Of a stretch of DNA of 32,469 nucleotides, positions 15,315 through 24,583 are shown one piece after another. Location of the stretch: NCBI GenBank assembly GCA_001917535.1, contig MNEF01000020.1, positions 44,816 through 77,284 of the forward strand, given 5' to 3'. The DNA is from Candidatus Rokubacteria bacterium 13_1_40CM_69_27 (GTDB taxonomy: Bacteria > Methylomirabilota > Methylomirabilia > Rokubacteriales > CSP1-6). Position numbers and translations under genes: made by a program. The notes under the pieces were generated by a model. That model was not told the origin of the DNA. It did not search any database and saw nothing but the letters and a program-made list of their open reading frames with translations. Within the stretch, counting starts at the first letter, position 1; every line of letters starts with the position of its first letter.

Positions 15315-15413
15315 CTACGTCTCTTCCATCAGGCTGACGAGCGCGCGGTGCATGTCGCGCGTCGACGGCGTGAGACGCTCTTCGGACTCGTGAAAGGTCG
15401 TTGAACCCTGCGG
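15315..15413 (-). pseudogene. Remnant resembling the N-terminus of an encapsulated ferritin-like protein
   Basis: Immediately after the metallopeptidase stop, and in the same frame, 32 further codons run to a TAG at 15317-15315. They read PQGSTTFHESEER and then LTPSTRDMHRALVSLMEE, followed by Thr and stop. I recognise the second part as the first helix of encapsulated-ferritin proteins, which continue with a segment like LEAVDWYNQR. Here that continuation is missing and the frame ends just after the two glutamates. There is no start codon before the internal Met. It is best read as a decayed gene fragment. It could alternatively be a short readthrough extension of the metallopeptidase. Confidence 0.5.
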
Positions 15414-15788
15414 CTAGTCCTCGTCCTCCTCGATCCGGTGCATCGTCTCGTCGTCGAGGCCGAAGTAGTGGCCGATCTCGTGGATGACGGTTTCCCGGAC
15501 CAGTTCGGTCATCTCCTCGGGGTCGGCGCAATCCTCCTCGATCGGCCCCTGGTAGATGGTGATGGTGTCGGGCAGGACGTTACCGTAGGCTGAGTCACGG
15601 CGCGTGAGTTCGACGCCGCGGTAGAGCCCGTACAGGGTGTCCGGCGGCTCGATGCCGACGTCGCGGAGGGTCTCATCGTCCGCCCAGTCCTCGACGACGA
15701 CCGCGACGTTCGCCAGCTTGTCTTTGAACTTCTTGGGCAGGCGCCGCAGAGCCCGCTCTACCAGCGCCTCGAATTCCCGCCGCGTCAT
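15414..15788 (-). CDS. Small zincin-like metallopeptidase (PF06262/DUF1025 family)
   Basis: This 124-residue protein carries HEIGHYFGLDD, the extended zinc motif HExxHxxGxxD, with H103, E104, H107 and D113 as ligands and catalytic base. The upstream segments LYGLYRGVELTRRD and LPDTITIYQGPIE, and the acidic C-terminus EEDED, match the small 'metallopeptidase family protein' group, whose natural substrate is unknown. The length is normal. It is the last intact gene of the minus-strand super-operon, separated from rel by a palindromic repeat block. The ATG at 15788 gives the expected start MTRREFEALVERAL. The next stretch of the same frame beyond the stop holds the ferritin-like remnant. Confidence 0.88.
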   Translation of the reverse strand: MTRREFEALVERALRRLPKKFKDKLANVAVVVEDWADDETLRDVGIEPPDTLYGLYRGVELTRRDSAYGNVLPDTITIYQGPIEEDCADPEEMTELVRETVIHEIGHYFGLDDETMHRIEEDED

Positions 15789-15904
15789 CTCATCGCCGCT
15801 TCGAGCGCCGGCTCCGCCGACGCCACCTCTGGGGTGGTTCGGAGGGGGCCGCGCGGCCCCCTCCGACTATGAATCCGGAGGGGGCCCGCGAGGCCCCTCC
15901 GACG
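15789..15904 (-). repeat. Palindromic repeat element, copy R1 (rel/metallopeptidase junction)
   Basis: The whole junction is made of stems. A perfect 28-bp palindrome lies at 15839-15866 (TCGGAGGGGGCCGC and its complement), with a second near-copy at 15876-15901. CCACC/GGTGG pairs at 15823-15837. Hairpin H2 lies at 15805-15823 (GCGCCGGC, TCC, GCCGACGC, one mismatch). Read on the minus strand the order is H1, H1, H2, then TCGA, as in the other copies. No direct duplication of the flanks is visible. Confidence 0.85.
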
Positions 15905-18046
15905 CTAGAGCCCCCGCACCCGCTCGACGTTGACGACGTCGGGCACCTCGCGGATGGCCGCCATGATCCCCTGGAGCTGCTCAAGGTCGGCGACCTCGAC
16001 CACGAAGTTGTTGATGCCGCGCCGATCGTCGGTGACCATCACCTCGGCCTTAGTGATGTTGCCGTTCTTCGACGAGATGGCGCCGGTGATCTCGGAGAGC
16101 AGCCCCGGGCGGTCCCGCCCGATGTAGACGGCGATGCGGACGGGCCGCTTGGCGGGCTCCTCGACGTCCCACTCGACGTTCACCAATCGCTCCCGGTCCA
16201 GGACGCTCTTGGCCACGGTGAGGCAGTCCCGTGTGTGAACGGTGAGGCCGCGGCCGCGGGTGATGAAGCCCACGATCTGGTCGCCCGGCAGCGGGTTGCA
16301 GCACTTCGCCCACCGTACGAGCAGGTCCTCCACGCCCCGGATGCGGACGCCCTGCTCCGCCTTGGGCCGGGTCGCCGCCGTCTTGGGCTTGTCGGGGGCC
16401 TCGAGCACCGCCGTGGGCGCGAGCTTGTTGAGGATCTGCTGGACCGAGGTCTTGCCGTAGCCGATGGAGGCCAGCATGTCGTCCACGCCGGGCAGGCCGA
16501 GATCGGCCGCGATCTTCTTGGCCTCGTCGCCACCGAGGAGCGTCGAGGGATTGAGCCGGTACTTCTTGGCCTCCCGCTCGAGCAGCTCCCGCCCCAGCTC
16601 GATCGACCGCGTCCGCTCCTCGGTCTTGAGCCACTGGTTGATCTTCGACCGGGCGCGGGTCGACCTCACGATCTGGAGCCAGTCGCGACTGGGATGCTGG
16701 TTCGGCGACGTGACGATTTCCACGATGTCGCCCTGCTTGAGGGTGGTGCGGAGCGGCACCAGCTTGCCGTTCACCTTGGCCCCCACGCAGTGCTCGCCGA
16801 CCTTGGTGTGCACGGCGTAGGCGAAGTCGATGGGAGTCGAGTCCTCGGGCAGCGCCTTGACGTCGCCCTTGGGCGTGAAGACGTAGACCTCGTCGGGGAA
16901 CAGATCGACCCGCACGGTGTCGAGGAACTCGCGGGGGTCCTTCATGTCCTGCTGGGTCTCCAGGAGCTGCCGCAGCCACAGCAGAGACTCGTCGAGCTTG
17001 TCCTTTCCGGCCTTCTTCTCCTTATAGAGCCAGTGGGCGGCGATGCCTTCCTCGGCGATCCGGTGCATGTCCCAGGTACGGATCTGGATCTCCACCGGAT
17101 CGCCCTTAGGACCGATGACGGTCGTGTGGAGCGACTGGTACATGTTCACTTTGGGCATCGCGATGAAGTCCTTGAACCGGCCGGGCACGGGCTTCCAGAG
17201 GGAGTGGATGACGCCCAGCGCGCCGTAACAATCACGGACGGAGTTGGTGATCACCCGAACCGCCGTCAGATCGTAGATCTCGTCGAACTCGCGGCCTTGA
17301 TCGTGCATCTTCTTCCAGATGGAGTAGAAGTGCTTCGGGCGGCCGCGGATCTGGGCCTCGATGCCCACCTCGGCCAGCTTCTTCTCGAGGATGGCGATGG
17401 CCTGGTTGATCTCCGCCTCGCGCTCCAGCCGGCGCTTGGCCACGCGCCGCTGGAGATCGACGTAGGCTTCGGCGTGGAGGGCGCGGAGCGCCAGGTCCTC
17501 CAGCTCGGCCTTCACCTTGGCCATGCCGAGCCGGTGGGCCAGCGGCGCGTAGATGTCCAGGGTCTCCTGGGCGACCTTCCGGGCCTTCTCCGACGGCAGA
17601 TAGTCCAGCGTCCGCATGTTGTGCAGCCGGTCAGCCAGCTTGATCATCAGCACTCTGAGATCTCGGGCCATGGCCACCAGCATCTTGCGGAAGTTCTCGG
17701 CCTGACGCTCCTCGCGGGACGAGAAGGCGAGCTTGCTGAGCTTGGTCACCCCGTCCACCAGGTCGGCGATCTCCTTGCCGAACTCGCGCTCAAGATCGCC
17801 CTTGGTCGCCCGGGTGTCTTCGAGGACGTCGTGGAGCAGGCCGGCGGTGACCGTGGTGACGTCCATCTTGAAGGTGACGAGGAGGTTGGCCACCTCGAGA
17901 GGGTGCGACAGGTACGGCTCGCCCGAGGCGCGCTGCTGACCCTGATGGAAAGCCTCGGAAAAGTGGTAGGCGCGGTCCAGCACCTCCAGGTCCGCGCCTG
18001 GCTGGTACTTAGGAATCTCCTCCAGCAGGGTCTGCAGTTGAGTCAC
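15905..18046 (-). CDS. rel: Bifunctional (p)ppGpp synthetase/hydrolase (Rel/SpoT type)
   Basis: This 713-residue enzyme makes and degrades the alarmone (p)ppGpp. The HD hydrolase domain is intact: H48, H72-D73, E76-D77 and D139 (LADRLHNMRTL). The synthetase domain has GRPKHFYSIWKKM (from 235), DLTAVRV (D260), YQSLHTTV and E320. The RFKD motif at 291-294 is the charge type of bifunctional enzymes, in contrast to EFDD of synthetase-only RelA. A TGS domain (VYVFTPKGDVKALPEDSTPIDFAYAVHT), a conserved Cys region (WAKCCNPLPGDQIVGFITRG) and a C-terminal ACT domain complete it. The start is GTG at 18046 with AGAGGTG 8 bases upstream. It follows secF by 42 bases in the operon. Confidence 0.96.
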   Translation of the reverse strand: MTQLQTLLEEIPKYQPGADLEVLDRAYHFSEAFHQGQQRASGEPYLSHPLEVANLLVTFKMDVTTVTAGLLHDVLEDTRATKGDLEREFGKEIADLVDGVTKLSKLAFSSREERQAENFRKMLVAMARDLRVLMIKLADRLHNMRTLDYLPSEKARKVAQETLDIYAPLAHRLGMAKVKAELEDLALRALHAEAYVDLQRRVAKRRLEREAEINQAIAILEKKLAEVGIEAQIRGRPKHFYSIWKKMHDQGREFDEIYDLTAVRVITNSVRDCYGALGVIHSLWKPVPGRFKDFIAMPKVNMYQSLHTTVIGPKGDPVEIQIRTWDMHRIAEEGIAAHWLYKEKKAGKDKLDESLLWLRQLLETQQDMKDPREFLDTVRVDLFPDEVYVFTPKGDVKALPEDSTPIDFAYAVHTKVGEHCVGAKVNGKLVPLRTTLKQGDIVEIVTSPNQHPSRDWLQIVRSTRARSKINQWLKTEERTRSIELGRELLEREAKKYRLNPSTLLGGDEAKKIAADLGLPGVDDMLASIGYGKTSVQQILNKLAPTAVLEAPDKPKTAATRPKAEQGVRIRGVEDLLVRWAKCCNPLPGDQIVGFITRGRGLTVHTRDCLTVAKSVLDRERLVNVEWDVEEPAKRPVRIAVYIGRDRPGLLSEITGAISSKNGNITKAEVMVTDDRRGINNFVVEVADLEQLQGIMAAIREVPDVVNVERVRGL

Positions 18047-18088
18047 CGCGTAAACACCTCTGGTTAAACATACGATTTTACACGCTGC

Positions 18089-19030
18089 TCAGGCCTTGGC
18101 CACGGCTTTTTTGGCCCGCCGGAGCCTCCCTTCCACGTAGCTGGTCCAGTCCACTACGATGGCGGCCGCGATGTAGGTCGTCGAGTATGTCCCCGTGATG
18201 ACCCCCACGAAGAGCACGAAGGCGAAGTCCTCCAGGGTCTTGCCCCCGAAGAAGAGGAGGACGGCGGCCGAGAAGAAGGTGGTGAGCGAGGTCAGCACCG
18301 TCCGCGAGAGCGTCTGGTTGACGGCGTTGTTCATCTGCTGGGCGAAGGAGAAGCCCTTCTGCTGGGCGAGCTTGCCCCGGTTCTCGCGCAGGCGGTCGTA
18401 AGCGACGATGGTGTCGTTCACCGAGTAGCCGATGATCGTGAGCAGAGCGGCCAGCACCGGCAGCGAGAACTCCCGGTTCGTCAGCGATATCGCGCCGAGG
18501 CAGACCAGCACGTCGTGGAAGACGGCGATCACCGCCGCCACGCCCCCCTTGAGGTCGAAGCGCACCGCGATGTACAGCAGGATGCCCACCAGTCCCGCCA
18601 GCACCGCGTAGATCGCCTGCAGCTGCAGATCGCGCCCCACCTGGGGCCCCACGAACTCCACCCGCCGGATGTCGAGCCGGCCGAGGGCGGGGTCGGCGCT
18701 CAGCGCGGCCTGCACCCGGCGCCCGATCTCCTCGGGGCTGGTGGCGGTGAGCGGCATGCGGAGGATGTACTCGCGGGGGTCTCCGAACTGCTGGATCACG
18801 CTCTCACCGAGCCCGATCTGGCCCAGGCTGGCCCGGATCTTGTCGATGGCCGGGGGCTCGTCGAACCGAACCTGGATCAGCGTCCCCCCGGTGAAGTCGA
18901 TGTCGTAGCGGAGGCCGCCCTTGACGCCGATCGAGACCAACCCTAGCAGGGTGAAGACGATCGAGACGATATATGCCCACTTGCGCCTGCCGATGAAATC
19001 GTAGTTCGGGTTCCGGAAGATCTCGATCAT
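18089..19030 (-). CDS. secF: Protein translocase subunit SecF
   Basis: The 313-residue inner-membrane protein uses the proton gradient with SecD to pull exported proteins through SecYEG. It opens MIEIFRNPNYDFIGRRKWAY, has the first membrane helix at about 20-37, and then the diagnostic GLRYDIDFTGGTLIQVRF. A periplasmic domain precedes five further helices carrying AVFHDVLVCLGA, LTIIGYSVNDTIVAYDRLREN and SRTVLTSLTTFFS. It would normally overlap or abut secD, but a repeat block of about 175 bp has split them. The start codon lies inside one copy of the flanking 12-bp duplication. Confidence 0.96.
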   Translation of the reverse strand: MIEIFRNPNYDFIGRRKWAYIVSIVFTLLGLVSIGVKGGLRYDIDFTGGTLIQVRFDEPPAIDKIRASLGQIGLGESVIQQFGDPREYILRMPLTATSPEEIGRRVQAALSADPALGRLDIRRVEFVGPQVGRDLQLQAIYAVLAGLVGILLYIAVRFDLKGGVAAVIAVFHDVLVCLGAISLTNREFSLPVLAALLTIIGYSVNDTIVAYDRLRENRGKLAQQKGFSFAQQMNNAVNQTLSRTVLTSLTTFFSAAVLLFFGGKTLEDFAFVLFVGVITGTYSTTYIAAAIVVDWTSYVEGRLRRAKKAVAKA

Positions 19031-19205
19031 ATCTCGTCGGCGGGGGCCTCGATGGCCCCCTCCGAGATCCCTGGTCGGAGAAGGCCTCGCGGCCCCCTCC
19101 GAGATTCATAGTCGAAGGGAGGCCTCGCGGCCCCCCTCCGAGCCTCCCCCAATGGTTGCGTCGACAGAGCCGGCGCTCGAACCAGGTTCCGACCAACCCG
19201 CTCGA

Positions 19206-19212
<7 letters not shown>
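19022..19212 (+). repeat. Palindromic repeat element, copy R2, flanked by a 12-bp duplication (secD/secF)
   Basis: CTCGATCATATC occurs exactly at 19022-19033 (over the secF start) and at 19201-19212 (over the secD stop). Between them are three H1-type stems (near 19038-19065, 19075-19102 and 19112-19141), then AGCCTCCCCCA and a decayed H2 ending GAGCCGGCGCTCGA. Deleting one duplicate and the block fuses the secD stop to the secF ATG as ATGA, the kind of junction seen throughout this operon. That makes insertion into an older overlap the simplest reading. Confidence 0.82.
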
Positions 19213-20754
<1,542 letters not shown>

Positions 20755-20762
<8 letters not shown>

Positions 20763-21108
20763 CGCGGTCGGCCTGACCCTCGACGATCCGCGCGACGGCG
20801 CTCCGATCGAACTCCAGCTTCACCTGGTCGGCGACGCGCAACGTCACCGTCTGCTCGGTGAGCCCCGTGACGGTCCCGTGCAGCCCGCTGGACGTCACCA
20901 CGCGGTCGCCCTTCTTGAGCGCGGCCAGCAGCTGCTCACGCTCGCGGCGCTGCCGCTGCTGAGGCCGAATGAGCAGGAAGTAGAAGATGGCGAAGATGGC
21001 GGCGAAGAAGACGATCTGCGTGAGAAAGGCGCCGCTCCCGGCTCCGCCTCCGCCGCCCGGCGGGAAGGACGAGGCGAACGCAAGCTCGGCGGCATGGGCG
21101 ACGTTCAT
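20755..21108 (-). CDS. yajC: Preprotein translocase subunit YajC
   Basis: This 117-residue single-span protein accompanies SecDF in the holotranslocon. A membrane helix (IVFFAAIFAIFYFLLI) is followed by the conserved RPQQRQRREREQLLAALKKG, then GDRVVTSSGLHGTVTGL and a short beta domain. An N-terminal stretch of about 26 residues rich in Gly precedes the helix and is longer than usual. The gene overlaps tgt by ATGA at its start and secD by 8 bases at its end, the classical tgt-yajC-secD order. Confidence 0.94.
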
Positions 21109-22250
21109 GAAGGGTCGGGCCTCCGTTCAGCGTCGAGCGAGACGTCGGGGAATGATACAGGATCGCGCTCGAAAAACCGAGCCTTGAATCGGGCGAAGGC
21201 GCCCGTTTCCAGCGCCGTCCGCATCGCGGCCACGAGACCCAGGAAGAAGTGCAGGTTGTGGAGCGTCAGCAGCCGGTAGGCGAGGAGCTCGTCGGAGACG
21301 AAGAGGTGACGGAGATAGGCCCGCGAGAAGCGGCGGCAGGCGTAACACCGACACGCCTCGTCGAGCGGACGCGGATCGCGCGTGTACTGCGCCTGCTTGA
21401 TGGTGAGCGGGCCCGCCCCGGTGAAGGCCTGGCCGTTGCGCGCATTGCGGGTGGGCAGGACGCAGTCGAACAGGTCCACGCCGCGCGCCACCGCCTCGAC
21501 GAGATCCTCCGGTTTGCCGACGCCCATGAGGTAGCGCGGCTGGCGCGCCGGCAGGAGGCCGGCGACGAGCTCGGTGAGGTCATACATCGCCCCTTTCGGC
21601 TCGCCCACCGCCATGCCGCCGATCGCGTAGCCGTCGAAGCCGAGCGCCACTGTCTCCTCGACGGCGCGACGGCGCAGGTCCTGCCAGGTGCCGCCCTGCA
21701 CGATGCCGAAGAGGGCCTGGGCTCCCCCAGCGCGGGCCGCCTGGGAGCGGCGCGCCCATCCGAGCGTGAGTGCCAGCGAGCGCTCGGTTTCCTGGCGGCT
21801 GGCCGGGTAAGCCAGGCACTCGTCCAGCGGATGGATGATGTCGGCGCCCAGCGCCTGCTGCACCTCGATGCTCAGCTCGGGTGAGAGGAAGTGGGTGGAG
21901 CCGTCCACGTCGGACCGGAACTCCACGCCGGCCTCGGTGATCTTCCGCAGCTTGGCGAGGCTGAAGACCTGAAAGCCGCCGGAGTCCGTCAGGATCGGAC
22001 CGTCCCAGGCCATGAAGCGATGCAGTCCCCCGAGCTCCCGGACGATCTGGTGGCCCGGGCGGAGGAGCAGGTGGTAGGTGTTGGCGAGGACGATCTGGGC
22101 GCCGGCCTCCCGCAGGTCGTCGGGGGTGAGACTCTTCACGGTGCCGCGCGTGCCCACGGGCATGAAGGCGGGCGTGTCCACGGCGCCGTGCGGCGTGGTG
22201 AGCCGGCCGCGGCGGGCGGCGCCCTCGGTGGCGAGGAGCTCGAACGTCAC
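21105..22250 (-). CDS. tgt: Queuine tRNA-ribosyltransferase
   Basis: This 381-residue enzyme exchanges guanine 34 for preQ1 in tRNAs with GUN anticodons. Visible hallmarks are TPAFMPVGTRGTVKSL, ANTYHLLLRPG, ILTDSGGFQVFSLAKLRK with the catalytic Asp, GGMAVGEPK, and DLFDCVLPTRNARNG. The zinc ligands are CRCYACRRFSRAYLRHLF plus the His of LTLHNLHF. I chose the GTG at 22250 (MTFELLATEGAARRG), which fits the family start; upstream reading is not conserved. It follows queA, the preceding genes being split only by repeats. Its leader contains an unusual long inverted repeat. Confidence 0.95.
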   Translation of the reverse strand: MTFELLATEGAARRGRLTTPHGAVDTPAFMPVGTRGTVKSLTPDDLREAGAQIVLANTYHLLLRPGHQIVRELGGLHRFMAWDGPILTDSGGFQVFSLAKLRKITEAGVEFRSDVDGSTHFLSPELSIEVQQALGADIIHPLDECLAYPASRQETERSLALTLGWARRSQAARAGGAQALFGIVQGGTWQDLRRRAVEETVALGFDGYAIGGMAVGEPKGAMYDLTELVAGLLPARQPRYLMGVGKPEDLVEAVARGVDLFDCVLPTRNARNGQAFTGAGPLTIKQAQYTRDPRPLDEACRCYACRRFSRAYLRHLFVSDELLAYRLLTLHNLHFFLGLVAAMRTALETGAFARFKARFFERDPVSFPDVSLDAERRPDPS

Positions 22251-22458
22251 GGCCCTGGGCGTCTCGTCGGAGTCGTGGTGGGTCTCTCGACCACGCGCTC
22301 GGGGGCCAAGTCCGGCGCCGCAGTGATCCATACACCACGAGCCGCTCCGTAAGAGTCGGAGCGAACGGGTCTCGAGACCCTCCACGACCCCGACGGACTC
22401 CCACGCCGCATGACCCCGTCCCGCATCGACGGGCGCCCGGGCCGGGCCGGCGCTCGGT
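22251..22458 (-). other. Structured untranslated leader upstream of tgt
   Basis: No convincing gene lies here; with the adjoining repeat copy this makes about 320 gene-free bases. Arms 22266-22292 and 22368-22394 are inverted copies with about 22 of 27 bases paired, and the right arm holds GGGTCTCGAGACCC. Inside the loop is a clean hairpin, CGCTCCG with CGGAGCG (about 22343-22363). On the minus strand this would fold as a cruciform-like RNA directly before the tgt GTG. I do not recognise a known riboswitch class. Confidence 0.6.
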
Positions 22459-22595
22459 TCATACGATCAGCGTGGCGTCGCCCGGTCGGCGGGGGCCTCG
22501 ACGGCCCCCTCCGAGGCCTCCCCCAGAACCGTGTGCGCCGGCGGAGCCGGCGCTCGACGCTGCGCCCGGCGTCATACGATCAGCGTGGCGTCGCC
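22459..22595 (+). repeat. Palindromic repeat element, copy R3, flanked by a 24-bp duplication of the queA 3' end
   Basis: The same 24 bases (beginning TCATACGATCAGCG) occur at 22459-22482 and 22572-22595. The right copy is the true end of queA, coding GDATLIV and stop. The insert at 22483-22571 contains H1 (GGGGGCC, 22491-22497, pairing with GGCCCCC, 22503-22509) and the palindrome GAGGCCTC. It then has the perfect hairpin H2 at 22535-22553 (GCGCCGGC, GGA, GCCGGCGC) followed by TCGA. The duplicated gene end makes this look like an insertion that regenerated its target. Confidence 0.88.
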
Positions 22596-23606
22596 GTAGG
22601 AGTAGAAGCGATAGCCGGCGGCGATCGCATGCCGGTAGGCGTCCATGATCAGCTCCGGTTCCGCGAAGGCGGCGACCAGGACCAGCAGCGACGAGCGCGG
22701 CAGGTGGAAGTTCGTCAGCAGGGCGTCGATCGCCTGGAAACGGTGGCCCGGGGTGATGTAGAGATCGACCGCGCCCTCGCGCGGCCGCACCCGGCCGTCG
22801 GCCTGAGTGGCGCCTTCGAGCGCGCGGGTCGTCGTGGTGCCCACCGCCACGACCCGCCGGCCCTCGGCCTTGGCCGCATTGACAGCCGCGGCGACGCGAG
22901 CCCCGATCGCCACGCGCTCGGGCGGCAGGACGTGGTCCTCCACGCGCCGCGTCTTGACGGGGCGGAACGTCGCGGGGCCCACGTGGAGGGTGAGCTCGTG
23001 GATCTCGATCCGGCGCTGCCGCAGGCGATCGAGGACGGCCGCGGTGAAGTGGAGCCCCGCCGTCGGCGCGGCGATCGACCCCGGCGGCCGCGCGTACACC
23101 GTTTGGTAGCGCTCTCGATCCTCGGCGTCCGGCTTGGCGTGGCGGACGATATAGGTCGGCAACGGCGGCAGCCCGCAGGCATCGAGCAGCTCGTCGATCG
23201 AGCCGTCGGCGCGCTCCACGATCCGCAGCCCGTCGTCGGCGATGCCGACGACGCGCAGGCGACAGCCCGGCTCGTCGCCGGCGACCAGCTCGGCGCCGAC
23301 GCGGCAGCGCCGGCCCGGGCGGACGAGCGCGCGCCAGCGCCGCGCGCTCTCGGGCTCGGCGAAGAGCAGCTCGACCGGGCGGCCGGCCGCGTCCCGGGCC
23401 AGGACGCGCGCCGGGATCACCCGGGAGTTGTTCACGACCAGGCAGTCGCCCGGCCGCAGGAGATCCGGCAGGTCCGCGAACACGTAGTCGGTGAACCGCC
23501 GCCGCGCGCGGTCGATCAGGAGCAGGCGCGCGGCGTCGCGCGACTCCGCCGGCGTCTGCGCGATCGCCCACGGTGGAAGGTCGTAGTCGAATTCCTCCAG
23601 CTCCAC
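22572..23606 (-). CDS. queA: S-adenosylmethionine:tRNA ribosyltransferase-isomerase
   Basis: This 344-residue enzyme transfers and isomerises the ribosyl group of SAM onto preQ1-tRNA to make epoxyqueuosine, the step after Tgt. Signatures are FDYDLPPWAIAQTP, the DCLVVNNSRVIPARVLA strand, YQTVYARPPGSIAAPTAGLHF, LTLHVGPATFRPVK, VAVGTTTTRALE and LTNFHLPRSSLLVLVAAF. The GTG at 23606 gives MELEEFDYDLP, the natural start. The last eight codons are duplicated about 113 bp downstream beside repeat copy R3. It pairs functionally with tgt next door. Confidence 0.96.
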   Translation of the reverse strand: MELEEFDYDLPPWAIAQTPAESRDAARLLLIDRARRRFTDYVFADLPDLLRPGDCLVVNNSRVIPARVLARDAAGRPVELLFAEPESARRWRALVRPGRRCRVGAELVAGDEPGCRLRVVGIADDGLRIVERADGSIDELLDACGLPPLPTYIVRHAKPDAEDRERYQTVYARPPGSIAAPTAGLHFTAAVLDRLRQRRIEIHELTLHVGPATFRPVKTRRVEDHVLPPERVAIGARVAAAVNAAKAEGRRVVAVGTTTTRALEGATQADGRVRPREGAVDLYITPGHRFQAIDALLTNFHLPRSSLLVLVAAFAEPELIMDAYRHAIAAGYRFYSYGDATLIV

Positions 23607-23677
23607 CGCCTGCCAGTGTACATGGCCGCGGGCGGCCGGGCGGCGTCCAGGAGCGTGTCGGGGTAACCACCGTTCGA

Positions 23678-23745
23678 GCGCGGGCTTCGCCCGCGCAATC
23701 CTTCCTGGGGGAGGCCTCGGAGGGGGCCGTCGAGGCCCCCTCCGA
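23678..23745 (-). repeat. Palindromic repeat element, copy R4 (SDR/queA junction)
   Basis: H1 is a perfect 12-bp stem at 23717-23745 (TCGGAGGGGGCC, GTCGA loop, GGCCCCCTCCGA). H2 is a perfect 8-bp stem at 23678-23696 (GCGCGGGC, TTC, GCCCGCGC). Between them lies GGCCTC-CCCCA on the minus strand, identical to copy R3. H2 here uses GCGCGGGC where R3 uses GCGCCGGC, with the partner strand changed to match, so the fold is conserved. Confidence 0.88.
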
Positions 23746-23750
23746 CCAAG

Positions 23751-24572
23751 CTAACCGGTGAAGAGTCCTCCGTTGGGCGAGAGCCACTGGCCCGTGAAAA
23801 ACGAGCTGTCGTCGGAGGCGAGGAAGAGCGCGGTGGTCGCCACCTCACCCGGCTCTCCCCAGCGGCCGAGCGGCGTGCGGCCGAGGACGGCCGTCCGCAG
23901 GAGGGGCGAGATCGGCGCCGTCATGGGCGTGTCGATGAAGCCCGGGCAGATGGCGTTCACGCGGATGCCCTGCGAGCCGACCTCGCGGGCGACGGCGCGC
24001 GTGAACGCCAGGATGCCGCCCTTGGCGGCGCTGTAGTGCGGTGCGTTCTCCAGACCCATCAGAGCGGCGACGCTGGACATGTTGATGATCACGCCGCGGT
24101 TGCGCCGACTCATGAACCGGAGCGCCTCCCGGGTGCAGAAGAAGGTGCCATCGAGGTGGACCGCGATCATGCGGCGCCAGGCCTCGTCGGTCATCGCCTG
24201 CGTGATGTCCCAGTGGGTCTGGACCCCCTGCCCGCTCAGGAGCTCGGCCAGCCGGGCCTCCGCCTTGCCGCCGATGGCCTCCCGCTCGGTACCGGCGGGG
24301 GCGATGCCGGCGTTGTTGACCAGGATGTCGAGAGCGCCGAACTCGCGCTCGATCTCGGCGAACAGGGCCCGCACCTGCGCGCTGTCGGCGACGTCGGCGC
24401 GGACGGCGCGGCCCCGCGCCGCTCCCATCGCCGCCACCGTCTGCTCGGCGGCGGGGAGGTTCAGGTCGTTGACGACGACGCGCGCGCCCTCCTCGGCGAA
24501 GAGCCGGGCGATGGCGCGACCGATGCCCGACCCGCCGCCGGTGACGAGCGCGATCCGATCCTTGAGCTTCAT
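23751..24572 (-). CDS. Short-chain dehydrogenase/reductase (SDR)
   Basis: The 273-residue Rossmann-fold oxidoreductase has the cofactor motif TGGGSGIG (11-18), NNAG (86-89), catalytic serine at 166/167, and Y180-x3-K184 in HYSAAKGG. Asp36 after the second strand suggests NAD(H) preference, though this is inference. Residues 92-121 form an insertion (GTEREAIGGKAEARLAELL) longer than in FabG, as in some 3-hydroxyacyl-CoA or hydroxysteroid-type dehydrogenases. The C-terminus SFFTGQWLSPNGG is normal. The substrate cannot be told. It starts 11 bases after the csaA stop, with GGGTAGAG upstream, and is an odd metabolic member of a housekeeping operon. Confidence 0.87.
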   Translation of the reverse strand: MKLKDRIALVTGGGSGIGRAIARLFAEEGARVVVNDLNLPAAEQTVAAMGAARGRAVRADVADSAQVRALFAEIEREFGALDILVNNAGIAPAGTEREAIGGKAEARLAELLSGQGVQTHWDITQAMTDEAWRRMIAVHLDGTFFCTREALRFMSRRNRGVIINMSSVAALMGLENAPHYSAAKGGILAFTRAVAREVGSQGIRVNAICPGFIDTPMTAPISPLLRTAVLGRTPLGRWGEPGEVATTALFLASDDSSFFTGQWLSPNGGLFTG

Positions 24573-24583
24573 GACCGCGGACT

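Noticed and set aside
15869..18067. Plus-strand open frame of 732 codons opposite rel
   Set aside because: It is an antisense shadow produced by high GC at third positions. The minus-strand frame is an unmistakable Rel protein with all motifs, and the plus-frame product is Asp/Gly/His/Leu-rich without recognisable domains.
22251..22458. preQ1 riboswitch before tgt
   Set aside because: The small preQ1 pseudoknot with its C-rich loop and A-rich tail is not seen; the region is dominated by a much longer inverted repeat.
22247..22462. Minus-strand 71-codon frame upstream of tgt
   Set aside because: Arg/Pro/Ser-rich composition, no ribosome site and full overlap with the inverted-repeat leader; most likely non-coding.
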